Source: Sunxiuqinia sp.
GTDB taxonomy: Bacteria; Bacteroidota; Bacteroidia; Bacteroidales; Prolixibacteraceae
Direction of reading: 5' to 3'
Assembly: GCA_024635605.1 (NCBI GenBank)
Contig: JAGXIR010000013.1
Location: 1 to 50,307, forward strand
DNA: 50,307 nucleotides
The stretch's first letter is position 1; each line of letters begins with the position of its first letter. Of this stretch, positions 18,459 to 28,886 are shown piece after piece. A model generated the notes under the pieces. It made no database searches and was not told the DNA's origin. It saw only the letters and a list, made by a program, of their open reading frames with translations. Made by a program: the position numbers and the translations under genes.

Positions 18459-19496
18459 CTAATCATTAATACTCATTCGGGCAAATGGGACGGCATCCTG
18501 CCCGGCAAACTGCTTTTTCTGGTATTTGTAATAGCCGGTAATGGCAATCATGGCGGCATTGTCCATGGTGAAGGCAAACTTGGGAATAAAGAGGTTCCAT
18601 TTGCGTTTTTCAGCTTCGGCTTTTAGGGCGTTTTGCAAGCCCGAATTGGCAGAAACACCGCCACCAACAGTAATTTCGTTGATGCCGGTTTGCTTGGCTG
18701 CTTTCACCAGCTTGTCCATTAAAATATCGATGATGGTTTTTTGAAGCGAAGCACACAAATCGGCTTGGTTTTCTTCAATGAAGTTATCGTTTTCTTTGAT
18801 TTGGTCGCGCAGGAAATACAGAAAGCTTGTTTTCAGTCCGCTGAAACTGTAGTCCAGGTCTTTAATGCGGGGCTTTGAAAATTGAAAGGCATTGGGATTC
18901 CCTTCTTTGGCCAGTTTGTCGACTAAGGGGCCACCGGGGTAGGGCATGCCCATTACTTTGGCGCATTTGTCGAACGCTTCGCCGGCGGCATCGTCAATGG
19001 TTTGTCCGATCACTTCCATCTCCAGGTGACTTTTTACAACAATGATTTGAGAATTTCCTCCCGACACCAGCAAATTAAGATGTGGAAATTTGGGCTCGCT
19101 AAATTCAACATCTTTTTCCTGAATAAAATGCGCCAAAACATGCCCCTGCAAGTGGTTGATTTCAATCATGGGAATACCGGCAGCCAGCGAAAAACCTTTC
19201 GCAAAGGAGGTTCCTACGAGTAACGAACCCAGCAAACCCGGGCCACGCGTATAGGCCACAGCCGAAATTTCATCAAGGCTGATTCCGGCCTGCTTAATGG
19301 CCTGGTCGACTACGGGCACAATGTTTTGCTGGTGTGCTCGCGAAGCCAGCTCGGGTACAACACCGCCATAAGCTTCGTGAACTTTTTGGCTGGCTATAAT
19401 ATTCGACAGCAAACAACCGTTCTTGATAACAGCAGCCGAGGTGTCGTCGCACGATGACTCAATTCCTAAAATGATGATATCTTTTTTGTTATTCAT
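18459..19496 (-). CDS. tsaD: tRNA N6-adenosine threonylcarbamoyltransferase
   Basis: ILGIESSCDDTSAAVI, GVVPELASRAHQQNIVPVV, NHLQGHVLAHF and VSGGNSQII. Confidence 0.97.
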   Translation of the reverse strand: MNNKKDIIILGIESSCDDTSAAVIKNGCLLSNIIASQKVHEAYGGVVPELASRAHQQNIVPVVDQAIKQAGISLDEISAVAYTRGPGLLGSLLVGTSFAKGFSLAAGIPMIEINHLQGHVLAHFIQEKDVEFSEPKFPHLNLLVSGGNSQIIVVKSHLEMEVIGQTIDDAAGEAFDKCAKVMGMPYPGGPLVDKLAKEGNPNAFQFSKPRIKDLDYSFSGLKTSFLYFLRDQIKENDNFIEENQADLCASLQKTIIDILMDKLVKAAKQTGINEITVGGGVSANSGLQNALKAEAEKRKWNLFIPKFAFTMDNAAMIAITGYYKYQKKQFAGQDAVPFARMSIND

Positions 19497-19624
19497 GAAA
19501 ACCAATTTTCAGCGTTAAATTCAATTAATTTAACTGTTGAACCTAACGATTTACGTGGAATTTAGTTTATTTTGTTTTCAAATTACCGAGGGACAAAATT
19601 ATCAAAAAATCGATTAAAATAGTA

Positions 19625-22600
19625 TTGTGGGGTTTCGGGATTCTAATCGTCCTGATGTTGGGGAGTTATATAGCTTTCCAGTCCAGTGTGGTCCAAACAT
19701 TTTTGGTCAGGCAAATTGCGAATAACCTTTCGGAACGCCTGAATACGCGGATAACATTGAAAAGTGTGGACATTCGTTTTTTCAATCAGGTTATCTTAAA
19801 TGAATTTCTGGTTGAAGATCAGCAGCAGGATACCTTACTTTATGTGGGACGAATGGCAGCATCGATCGATGATTTGAGCGTGAAGCGGAAAATGATCGAC
19901 TTGTCATCGCTTGATATGCAGCAGACCAAAATCTTTGTTTCGCTCACCGAAGATAATCTGCCCAATTATAAATTTATTTTCGACGCGCTCCGCACGAATA
20001 AACAGAAAGATAGCTGGGATTTTATCTGCCAAAATTTTCTTTTCAGTGATACCCGATTGGGCTATTCTTATTATAAAACGGAGGAGCCACGAGCCATTGA
20101 TTTGTATGATATTCATTTAGATGTGAGTGATTTTGTATTGCATCATGATTCCTTATCGTTCAACATTAACGAAATGAGTTTGGACGATCGCAAAGCCTTT
20201 CAATTAAGTTCGTTAAGCACGCAACTGGTTTCCTCCAATCACATGGTGAAACTCAGGAACCTGCGGGTTGCAACTCCGCATTCGGTTATTGTCAATGCCG
20301 ATGTTACCATTGATCAAACCGGAATGCAGGAGGACAAGGATTTTTCGTCGTTAAGGCTGGATGTTGACTTGAAAGAAACGGTTTTGGATTTTGTTGATGT
20401 GAGCCAGTTGGTGCCTTCCTTACGGGGAATGGATTTGAAGATTGATCTCTCGGGACGGGTTTATGGAACCATTGCCGATTTGAAAGCCAAGGATTTGCAA
20501 ATGAACATTGGCCGAAATACCCGGCTGGTTTGCGATTTTTATACCAATGGCTTGCCCGATTTGGATCAGACCTATATCTCGCTGGATTTGAAAAATTCAA
20601 CAGCCGATTTTAAGGATTTGAGCCAAATAAAATTGCCCAATTCTTCAAAAGCTGATTACCTGGAGTTTTCTCCCTTGTTGCACGATGCAGGTGTTGTTCA
20701 TTACGAAGGAAATTTCACTGGATTTTTAAGCGATTTTGTCGCATACGGAACCGTTCGGTCCAATTTCGGACAGATAAAAACTGACCTTTCTTTTGTTCCG
20801 TTACAGGGAAACCGGATGAAAGTTAACGGAAGCGTAAAGACGGTCAACTTTGAGTTGGGCGAGTTTACTCAGTACGATAAGGTTGAACGGGTAACTTTCA
20901 ACGGGCAGGTGAATGGTTCGTTTCATAAAATAAGCCGGGCTTTTAATGTTGCCCTTGCGGGTGTTGTGGACAGCCTGATTTTTAATGATTATAAGTTTAA
21001 GAATCTCACCCTCGACGGAACCGTTCAGGATAGAAAGTTTGAAGGTAATTTGAGCATTCAGGATCCGAATCTCGATGCAGGTTTTGTTGGTAAACTGGAC
21101 TTTAACGCGCCAGTTCCTGAGTTCGATTTTGAGCTGAATCTGAAGCAAGCCAACCTGGTTGCGCTGAATATCGATCACAGTTACGAAAAGTCCATGCTTT
21201 CGATGGAGTTGAATGCCAATTTCAAGGGCAACAGCATTGACAACCTGAACGGAAATATTTGGGTAGATGAAGGACAATACCTAAACGAGTACGACACCTT
21301 GCAGCTCAATAGTTTAAGTGTCAGTACTTATTATGATGATGTCGCTCATCTTTGGGTTCGATCTGATTTTGCTGATGCTCACATCGCAGGAAACTATTCT
21401 TTTCTGACCCTTTTGGGGAGCTTTAAGAATTTGGTTCATCGCTATTTACCATCATCGGGAATTGATTTCAACAAGAATATGACGTTGAACCAGTTCAATT
21501 TTGAGGTGATGGTGAAGGATATGGAGCCGCTTACTAAAGCGTTGTTTCCTGAATTGTATATTGGAACAGCTGAAATTATCGGGCGCTTTGATGATCAGCA
21601 ACTGACCCTGGATTTGGTGGCCGATATTCCGCGAATGGAATACCGCAATTTAGTGTTCAATGGCTACTCGTTGTCGGTTCATACCAATGACAAGATTGAA
21701 TTCAAGAGCCGCTTGGAAGAGTTGCAATTGAATGAGAATCAGCGAATGTACAACCTGGCTATTCTGGCCGATGCCGCCGATGACCGACTGAACTCTAAGA
21801 TAGTCTGGAATAATTTTCATGAAGAAACATACAGCGGAGAGCTTGAAACCCAGATCGATTTTATGAAAACCGGTTACGACCGAACACATGTTGATGTGGA
21901 GGTTTTACCATCGCGGATTTACGTTTCAGATACCCTTTGGACAGTGCATCCTTCGCAAATAACAATTGATTCAACAAGAATTGCTGTTGATAACTTTCAT
22001 ATTTCGAATAAAAGCCAGCAATTTACGCTGGATGGCGTGATTTCGAAAGATAAAAGTGACCGATTAAATTTAAGGGTGAACGAGTTGAATTTAGGTCATT
22101 TAAATTCACTCGTGCAGCGGAACTTCGAAGTTGAAGGAATTCTGAGTGGAACAGCAAGTGTTTTTGATGTTTATGAACGCGCTTTGTTTTTATCTGATTT
22201 GAGGGTTAATGATTTGAGTTTCCGCGACCATGAGATTGGCGAGCTCAGTGTTGTTAGTAAGTGGGATCGCGAGTCGGAGGAGATTCAGGCTGAATTGCAG
22301 ATCGACAGTAAAAACCTTCAGGCTTTTTATGCTTATGGCACGTACACTCCGGAAAACGATTCGATTGATTTTTTTGCCAGTTTGAATGATTTGTCACTGA
22401 CGATTTTGCAGCCGATTTTGCAAAATAGCTTTCAAGATATTCGCGGTCGTGGGACCGGCGATGTGTGGATTCACGGGAATACTGAAAAAATTCTGCTCGA
22501 TGGCGACGTGCTTGGCCTCGACGCTGGTCTGGCAATGAAAGCACTTCAGGTAGATTATTATTTTAGCGACACCATCAGTTTCCGATCCGACTCCATCGTG

Positions 22601-23980
22601 TTTGACCACATTCAAATAACCGATTACCAGGGAAACAAGGGGATTTTCAATGGATCAATCCGGCATGATAATTTTGGAAATATGGATTATGACCTGGCTT
22701 TGCGTACGTCCCGGTTGATGGCCATGAATACGACTTTCAGAGATAATGAACGATTCTACGGAAAAGCTTATGCCAAAGGTGCTTTGGAAATTCGCGGACA
22801 TGGGCAGGACCTTACTTTAACGTCGGAAGCAACGAGCTTAAGTGGCACATCCATTAATATCTCCTTAGATTATGAAGCGGAAGCGCAGGAATATGATTTC
22901 ATTCATTTTTTGAATAGCGAAACACAGCTTTCCGACTCACCGGAGCGGAAAGTGCAAACCGACAAGTCGAACGTTAAGATGAACTTCGATTTTAATGTTA
23001 CGCCCGATGCACTGGTTCAGCTGATTTATAATTCGCAGATTGGCGATATGATTCGATCGCGGGGAACAGGCGACATACAGGTTCGCATTGACCCGGATTT
23101 CAATATTACCATGTTTGGAGAGTATCGGGTCGATCAGGGCGACTATTTATTCACCCTTCAAAATGTGATTAATAAAAAGTTTGAAATAGCGCGTGGAGGG
23201 ACTATTCGTTGGAATGGAGAACCTTACGATGCCATTATCGATCTTGAAGCGAGGTATCGTTTAAAGGCTTCCTTAACTGAGCTTTTTCCCAATTCGGTCG
23301 AAAATATTGACTACGCTCAGCGAATTCCGGTCACCTGCGGCATTTTTCTTACCGACAACCTGAATGATCCGTCAATCGCTTTCGATATTAACTTTCCCAC
23401 AGCTGAAGACCGGATAAAAGATCAGGTTCAGCAATTTATCAGTACCGAGGAGGAGATGAACCGGCAAATTTTATCATTGTTGGTATTGGGACGGTTTTAT
23501 ACCCCGGAATACCTGCGCGGATCGTACCAGGCATCCAACTCCAATGTGGTTGGATCTACGGCCAGCGAGTTGTTTTCTAATCAGCTAAGCAACTGGTTGT
23601 CACAAATTAGCAATGATTTTGATGTCGGCGTGAATTATCGTCCGGGAACTCAAATGTCGGACGATGAAATTGAACTGGCCCTGAGCACGCAAATTTTTAA
23701 TGACCGGGTGACTTTAAATGGAAATATTGGCAACAACAGTACTACAAATGCTGCACGTTCCAATAACAATGATCTGGTTGGCGATTTTGATTTGAACGTG
23801 AAACTGACCAACAATGGTAAGCTTCAGCTGAAAGCCTATAATCGATCTAATAATAACCTGATTTATGAGACTTCACCTTATACCCAGGGTATCGGAATTT
23901 CATACCGTGAGAACTATGACAATTTTACGGAGCTCTGGCATAAAATGACACGATTGTTCGGAATTCGACAAGAGGATTGA
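19625..23980 (+). CDS. tamB: Translocation/assembly module TamB-domain protein
   Basis: 1451 aa with a single N-terminal TM, long beta-rich repetitive body and C-terminal DUF490/TamB motif (GDYLFTLQNVINKKFEIARGGTIRWNGEPYDAIIDLEARY). The start codon is uncertain (no ATG). Confidence 0.92.
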   Translation: MWGFGILIVLMLGSYIAFQSSVVQTFLVRQIANNLSERLNTRITLKSVDIRFFNQVILNEFLVEDQQQDTLLYVGRMAASIDDLSVKRKMIDLSSLDMQQTKIFVSLTEDNLPNYKFIFDALRTNKQKDSWDFICQNFLFSDTRLGYSYYKTEEPRAIDLYDIHLDVSDFVLHHDSLSFNINEMSLDDRKAFQLSSLSTQLVSSNHMVKLRNLRVATPHSVIVNADVTIDQTGMQEDKDFSSLRLDVDLKETVLDFVDVSQLVPSLRGMDLKIDLSGRVYGTIADLKAKDLQMNIGRNTRLVCDFYTNGLPDLDQTYISLDLKNSTADFKDLSQIKLPNSSKADYLEFSPLLHDAGVVHYEGNFTGFLSDFVAYGTVRSNFGQIKTDLSFVPLQGNRMKVNGSVKTVNFELGEFTQYDKVERVTFNGQVNGSFHKISRAFNVALAGVVDSLIFNDYKFKNLTLDGTVQDRKFEGNLSIQDPNLDAGFVGKLDFNAPVPEFDFELNLKQANLVALNIDHSYEKSMLSMELNANFKGNSIDNLNGNIWVDEGQYLNEYDTLQLNSLSVSTYYDDVAHLWVRSDFADAHIAGNYSFLTLLGSFKNLVHRYLPSSGIDFNKNMTLNQFNFEVMVKDMEPLTKALFPELYIGTAEIIGRFDDQQLTLDLVADIPRMEYRNLVFNGYSLSVHTNDKIEFKSRLEELQLNENQRMYNLAILADAADDRLNSKIVWNNFHEETYSGELETQIDFMKTGYDRTHVDVEVLPSRIYVSDTLWTVHPSQITIDSTRIAVDNFHISNKSQQFTLDGVISKDKSDRLNLRVNELNLGHLNSLVQRNFEVEGILSGTASVFDVYERALFLSDLRVNDLSFRDHEIGELSVVSKWDRESEEIQAELQIDSKNLQAFYAYGTYTPENDSIDFFASLNDLSLTILQPILQNSFQDIRGRGTGDVWIHGNTEKILLDGDVLGLDAGLAMKALQVDYYFSDTISFRSDSIVFDHIQITDYQGNKGIFNGSIRHDNFGNMDYDLALRTSRLMAMNTTFRDNERFYGKAYAKGALEIRGHGQDLTLTSEATSLSGTSINISLDYEAEAQEYDFIHFLNSETQLSDSPERKVQTDKSNVKMNFDFNVTPDALVQLIYNSQIGDMIRSRGTGDIQVRIDPDFNITMFGEYRVDQGDYLFTLQNVINKKFEIARGGTIRWNGEPYDAIIDLEARYRLKASLTELFPNSVENIDYAQRIPVTCGIFLTDNLNDPSIAFDINFPTAEDRIKDQVQQFISTEEEMNRQILSLLVLGRFYTPEYLRGSYQASNSNVVGSTASELFSNQLSNWLSQISNDFDVGVNYRPGTQMSDDEIELALSTQIFNDRVTLNGNIGNNSTTNAARSNNNDLVGDFDLNVKLTNNGKLQLKAYNRSNNNLIYETSPYTQGIGISYRENYDNFTELWHKMTRLFGIRQED

Positions 23981-24070
23981 GGCACGAAAGTTGTATATTA
24001 GCAGCCGGTCAGAATCGCAAGTCTGATCTTGTTACTTTAAGTAGTAACTTTGTAAATATTCATTATTTTT

Positions 24071-24106
24071 GAGGGGTATAATAAATGCTTTTATACCTCG
24101 TTTTTT
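24071..24106 (+). terminator. Intrinsic terminator-like hairpin between tamB and exbB
   Basis: GGGGTATA…TATACCTC stem followed by GTTTTTT. Confidence 0.65.
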
Positions 24107-24130
24107 ATGTGTTCCTCTAAATAAAAATTT

Positions 24131-24838
24131 ATGTTTGGAAATATTCTTTTACAAGTTTCGAATGCAGCCGGAGAAAGCGCCGAAGCACTGGCCGAATCAG
24201 CAGGTCAAGATGGGATTGTAACCCGTTTTTTTGATTTGGCATTAAAAGGTGGATGGATTATGATCCCCATTCTGGTGCTTTCATTAATCGCTGTATTTAT
24301 TTTTTTCGATCGGTATTTTGCAGTTAAAAAGGCCGGCAAGGTTGATTATTCGCTACTTGAACGCGTGAAGGATTATATTTCGCAGGGAAATATAGAAGCG
24401 GCATTGTCGTTGGCCCGCTCACAGGATAACCCAACCGCCCGGATGATTCAGAAGGGAATAAGCCGGATTGGACGTCCGATGGCTGATGTGAACTCAGCGA
24501 TTGAAACCGTTGGCAACCTTGAAATTGCCAAGCTGGAAAAGGGCTTGCCTGTTTTGGCCAGTGTGGCTGGTGGTGCTCCTATGATTGGATTTCTTGGAAC
24601 TGTGATTGGGATGATTCAGGCATTTTACGATATGGCAAACGCCGGTAGTAACATTGATGTAACTTTGTTGTCGTCCGGAATTTACCAGGCCATGGTAACA
24701 ACAGTTGCAGGTTTGACCGTTGGTATCATCGCTTATTTCGCCTATAATATTTTGGTTGCCAATGTTGAAAAGGTAGTTTTTAAAATGGAAGCAGCCACTT
24801 CCGAATTTCTTGATCTATTAAATGAACCAGCAAGATAA
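24131..24838 (+). CDS. exbB: MotA/TolQ/ExbB proton channel family protein
   Basis: GGWIMIPILVLSLIAVFIFFDRYF and VASVAGGAPMIGFLGTVIGMIQAFYDMA…GIYQAMVTTVAGLTVGIIAYFAYN. Confidence 0.93.
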   Translation: MFGNILLQVSNAAGESAEALAESAGQDGIVTRFFDLALKGGWIMIPILVLSLIAVFIFFDRYFAVKKAGKVDYSLLERVKDYISQGNIEAALSLARSQDNPTARMIQKGISRIGRPMADVNSAIETVGNLEIAKLEKGLPVLASVAGGAPMIGFLGTVIGMIQAFYDMANAGSNIDVTLLSSGIYQAMVTTVAGLTVGIIAYFAYNILVANVEKVVFKMEAATSEFLDLLNEPAR

Positions 24839-24843
24839 CAGTA

Positions 24844-25254
24844 ATGGCCTTAAGAAGAAGAAATAAAGTCGATGCCAGTTTCAGCATGTCCTCCATGACT
24901 GATATTGTGTTCTTGTTGCTGATTTTCTTTATGGTAACCTCTACTTTAATTGCGCCCAATGCATTAAAGTTGCTGTTGCCGCAAAGTAACAATCAAACGG
25001 CAGCAAAGCCGATGACTACGGTTTCCATTACAGCCGATTTGAAATATTTTGTCAATACCGGAGGGGAAGTTGAACGCGTCGCATTCCACGAAATAGAACC
25101 GGCTTTGCAACTTGCTATTGGCGATAACTCCGAAGCTTATGTGTCACTTCATGCCGATAAGTCGGTTCCGATTGAGCAAGTTGTTAAAGTGATGAATATT
25201 GCCAAACGCAACAAGTATAAAATGATTTTGGCCACTGCGCCGGAAGGACGTTAA
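24844..25254 (+). CDS. exbD: ExbD/TolR biopolymer transport protein
   Basis: FSMSSMTDIVFLLLIFFMVTSTLIAPNALKLLLPQS. Confidence 0.93.
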   Translation: MALRRRNKVDASFSMSSMTDIVFLLLIFFMVTSTLIAPNALKLLLPQSNNQTAAKPMTTVSITADLKYFVNTGGEVERVAFHEIEPALQLAIGDNSEAYVSLHADKSVPIEQVVKVMNIAKRNKYKMILATAPEGR

Positions 25255-26255
25255 TGAGCTACATTGAACAACATAAAAGGGGATTTGTCGGGACAGTTAT
25301 TTTTCACGTGATTGTTCTAATATTACTCTTGTTATTTGGATTTTTCACCAAACTTCCATTACCTGGCGAAGAAGGTATTCTTGTCAATTTTGGCAATACT
25401 GATCAGGGAAGCGGACCACAGGAACCTGCACCAAGCCGGCAAACATCACCCCCTGTTGTTCAGGAGGAAAAAGAAGTCACACCACCGCCAGTTACACCAC
25501 CTCCACCCACACCAGCAGTTTCACAGCCCGAGGTTAAGGAAGAAGTGATGACACAGGATTTCGAGGAATCTGCAGCGATTGATGCAGCCAAAAAGAAGCA
25601 GGCCGAAGAAAAAAAGCGCTTGCAGGAACAGGAAAACAAAAAAAGGCAAGAAGAGCTTGACCGGCAGCGAAAAGTAGAACTAGAAGCACAACGTAAAGTT
25701 GAACTCGAGCGTCAGCGCCAGGCCGAATTGGAACGCCAACGATTAGCAGAGGCAGCAGAACGTCAGCGAAAGGCTGAAGAGGAACGCAAACGCAAGGAAG
25801 CCGAACAACAAAAAATTGCTGAGATCAATAATCGGGCATCGAATGCTTTTGGAGCCGGAGGTGCCGGAACAAGTGATTCGGAAAGTACCGGGCAAGGCGT
25901 TTCTTCCTCTGGAGGAAACCAGGGTTCGCAGAATGGTTCACCCAACTCTCCGAATTATGGCGATGGAGGCGGACAAGGAAATGGAATTTCGTATGATTTG
26001 GGCGGCCGCGGGCATATAGATACACCTCTGCCTGTTCATCCAGGCAATGAACAAGGCAAAGTTGTTGTGACGATTCGGGTTGACCAGTCTGGTAGAGTGA
26101 TTAGCGCTGAGCCGGGTGCGCCTGGATCAAGTATTACCAATTCTCAATTTTATAAGGCTGCCCAACAGGCCGCTTTGAAAGCCCGGTTTAAAGAAGATCC
26201 GTTGGCTCCGGCGGTTCAGAAGGGTACCATTACTTATAACTTTCGATTGAATTAA
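25254..26255 (+). CDS. TonB/TolA-like energy transducer
   Basis: N-terminal TM, P-rich and K/E/R/Q-rich linker, and a C-terminal TonB-like domain (GKVVVTIRVDQSGRVISAEPGAPGSSITN…AAQQAALKARF). Start overlaps the exbD stop. Confidence 0.88.
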   Translation: MSYIEQHKRGFVGTVIFHVIVLILLLLFGFFTKLPLPGEEGILVNFGNTDQGSGPQEPAPSRQTSPPVVQEEKEVTPPPVTPPPPTPAVSQPEVKEEVMTQDFEESAAIDAAKKKQAEEKKRLQEQENKKRQEELDRQRKVELEAQRKVELERQRQAELERQRLAEAAERQRKAEEERKRKEAEQQKIAEINNRASNAFGAGGAGTSDSESTGQGVSSSGGNQGSQNGSPNSPNYGDGGGQGNGISYDLGGRGHIDTPLPVHPGNEQGKVVVTIRVDQSGRVISAEPGAPGSSITNSQFYKAAQQAALKARFKEDPLAPAVQKGTITYNFRLN

Positions 26256-26265
26256 AAACTGAGTT

Positions 26266-27015
26266 TTATTCGTTCCAGATTTCCCAGGCTTTTTCGGCTT
26301 GTAAGTGAAGCATCTCCAACCCGTTCTTAGTTGCTGCTACTTTCGCTTTTCCTTTTTTCAGAAATAAAGTTTCTTCCGGGTTATAAACCAAGTCGTAGAG
26401 AATATGATTTGCCGTGAGGTGTTCGTATGGAATTGCCGGGCAATTGTCAACATTGGGATAAGTGCCTAACGGAGTGGCGTTGATAACAATGAGATGATCT
26501 TTGAGTATGGCTTCGTCGATTTGATGATAGCTTAATTCTTTGGGAGCCAATTCATTTTTTGTTGTTGCTGAAATGTAGTCGATTTTGTGTTTATTCAGAA
26601 CATATTTGATCGCTTTTGATGCCCCGCCTGTTCCCAGAATCAATGCCTTTCGATGCATGGTTTTCAGCATGGGGAGGATTGAATGCTCAAAACCAAAGCA
26701 GTCGGTGTTGAAGCCTTTTAGTTTAATCTGATTGTTTGAGTGGCTAATTTTTATTGTATTGACAGCCCCCACTTCAGCCGCCTGGTCATCAATCTCATCA
26801 AGATAAGGAATAATGGCTTGTTTATATGGAATGGTGCAATTGAGTCCAACAATGTGCTCATTCTGTTTGAAGATATCAGGAAAGTCATCGATTCGATCCA
26901 GTTCAAAATTCAGGTATTCATGATCCGTCAATCCCTCTTTTTCAAACTTCTTTTGAAAAAATCCTTTGGAAAAAGAATATCCCAGTCGGTAGCCAATTAG
27001 TCCGTAAGTTTTCAT
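26266..27015 (-). CDS. aroE: Shikimate dehydrogenase
   Basis: YGLIGYRLGYSFSKGFFQKKF, GLNCTIPYKQAIIPYLDEID and ALILGTGGASKAIKYVL. Confidence 0.95.
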   Translation of the reverse strand: MKTYGLIGYRLGYSFSKGFFQKKFEKEGLTDHEYLNFELDRIDDFPDIFKQNEHIVGLNCTIPYKQAIIPYLDEIDDQAAEVGAVNTIKISHSNNQIKLKGFNTDCFGFEHSILPMLKTMHRKALILGTGGASKAIKYVLNKHKIDYISATTKNELAPKELSYHQIDEAILKDHLIVINATPLGTYPNVDNCPAIPYEHLTANHILYDLVYNPEETLFLKKGKAKVAATKNGLEMLHLQAEKAWEIWNE

Positions 27016-27947
27016 TTTTGTATGCGCTTCGATATTCCTTCAATAACAAAAATAAGAGCAAATCCGGCAATGGCCAGGCTTATAGCACCGAGTAGTTGAG
27101 GTGATTGTCCGGTTAGCGCTTCGTAGTTTGTGGGCAGAACGTTTTGTTCCAGAAGTGGCTTTATTTCTCCGTGGCGGTCAGTAAAAGTTTCTACCACCTC
27201 TTTCCACGGCCAGACTTTATTCAATGAGCCGATCATAAAACCTGCAAGCAAAGCGATGGTTAAATCATAATAGCGTTTTAGAAGCCAGCTGAGTATGTTC
27301 GAAAACAGAACAATTCCAATGGCAGCACCCATCAGAAAAACAGCAATAACAGGCAAGTTAAAGCTCGAAATAGCACCTAAAATAAACTTGTACATTCCCA
27401 GAAGCACTAAAATGAAACTACCTGAGATCCCTGGTAAAATCATCGCGCAAATTGCGATAGAGCCAGATAAAAATACAAAAACATAACCGGTGTGTGCTTC
27501 AGCAGGAGTAGTTACGGTTATAAAATAGGCGATAACAGTGCCGGCCGTAAGCGCAATAAAAGTCACTGCATTCCAACGACCAATATCCTTTCCAACATAG
27601 ACTGCAGAAGCGATAATCAGCCCAAAAAAGAAAGACCAGATCAATATCGGATGATGATTAAGCAAGTACTCCAACCCTTTGGCCAAGGATAAAACGCTTA
27701 TGCCAATACCAAGAACAACAGCAAATAAAAAATTACCATTTATTTCATTCCAGAAAGCCTTGAATTTACCAGTGAAAAATAATTTCAACGAGTTAAAGTT
27801 GACAGATTTTATGGAATCAATCAATTCCTGGTATATTCCGGTTATAAATGCAATTGTGCCGCCTGAAACTCCGGGAACAACGTCTGCAGCTCCCATTCCC
27901 ATTCCTTTTAATACAATCAGCAGGTACTCTCTTAACGATCGATTCAT
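27012..27947 (-). CDS. DUF368 domain-containing membrane protein
   Basis: MNRSLREYLLIVLKGMGMGAADVVPGVSGGTIAFITGIYQELI; ATG at 27947 preferred over 28094. 4-nt overlap with aroE. Confidence 0.92.
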   Translation of the reverse strand: MNRSLREYLLIVLKGMGMGAADVVPGVSGGTIAFITGIYQELIDSIKSVNFNSLKLFFTGKFKAFWNEINGNFLFAVVLGIGISVLSLAKGLEYLLNHHPILIWSFFFGLIIASAVYVGKDIGRWNAVTFIALTAGTVIAYFITVTTPAEAHTGYVFVFLSGSIAICAMILPGISGSFILVLLGMYKFILGAISSFNLPVIAVFLMGAAIGIVLFSNILSWLLKRYYDLTIALLAGFMIGSLNKVWPWKEVVETFTDRHGEIKPLLEQNVLPTNYEALTGQSPQLLGAISLAIAGFALIFVIEGISKRIQK

Positions 27948-28056
27948 GTGTGTTTTTTTTGTGGAAAGCAAAAATAGGTCAGGAATTAAGAAAAAGAAAG
28001 ATTTGACGAGTATTTTAATTGAATTTGATTTTAAGAAAATATACGTCAGACATAAT

Positions 28057-28758
28057 CTACGATTTGAGCAAATTGACCGTATGACAAGCGACAACAGCAG
28101 CTGTTTCGGTTCTTAGACGGCTTTCGCCTAGGCTAACCGGGATAAATCGGTTCTGAATAGCCAGCTTAACTTCCTCTTCCGAGAAATCACCTTCAGGTCC
28201 AATCAGAATTAAATTGGATTCGCTCGAATCAAGTTCATCTTTGAGTTCCCGTTTATCCTGTTCATAGCAGTGAGCAATAAACTTTCTACCATCAAAATCC
28301 GATTCCAATATGCTTTTAAAGGGAGTCAACCGATTTAGCTTTGGCAAATAAGCCTTTGCAGACTGCTTCATGGCTGAAATAATCACCTTTTCGAGCCGTT
28401 CATTTTTAATCACTTTTCGTTCTGAGTGATCGCACAAAATCGGAGTAATTTCATCCACTCCAATTTCGGTCGCTTTCTCAAGAAACCATTCAAAACGATC
28501 AATGTTTTTTGTGGGTGCTACGGCCAAATGCAAATAGTGATTTCGTTTGTTGAACTCACTTATTTTTTTTATGATTTCAACCTCACATCTTTTAGGATGC
28601 GCATCAACTATTTGAGCCTCAAAAAAATTTCCGCTGCCATCAACCAATTGGATTTTGTCTCCATTCGCGAGTCGCAAAACACGAACAGCATGCTTTGATT
28701 CTGTTTCGTCTAGATAGAAATTTGAATCGGTGATGTCTGGCGTATAAAATAGCTGCAT
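28057..28758 (-). CDS. rsmE: 16S rRNA (uracil(1498)-N(3))-methyltransferase
   Basis: MQLFYTPDITDSNFYLDETESKHAVRVLRLANGD … LILIGPEGDFSEEEVKLA … SLGESRLRTETAAVVA. Confidence 0.95.
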   Translation of the reverse strand: MQLFYTPDITDSNFYLDETESKHAVRVLRLANGDKIQLVDGSGNFFEAQIVDAHPKRCEVEIIKKISEFNKRNHYLHLAVAPTKNIDRFEWFLEKATEIGVDEITPILCDHSERKVIKNERLEKVIISAMKQSAKAYLPKLNRLTPFKSILESDFDGRKFIAHCYEQDKRELKDELDSSESNLILIGPEGDFSEEEVKLAIQNRFIPVSLGESRLRTETAAVVACHTVNLLKS

Positions 28759-28821
28759 ATGAATTGTTTTTACAAAAATAGCTAAATACAGTTTGACCGA
28801 AAGCAACAGAATGAAAAATAA

Positions 28822-28855
28822 ATCCCCGGAATTTCAAGGCTGATTTTCCGGGGAT
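28822..28855 (-). terminator. Rho-independent terminator of sixA
   Basis: ATCCCCGGAA…TTCCGGGGAT perfect 10-bp stem; T-rich on the minus strand. Confidence 0.7.
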
Positions 28856-28886
28856 AAATTTGGTTGTCGATATTTTCAAACTCGTA

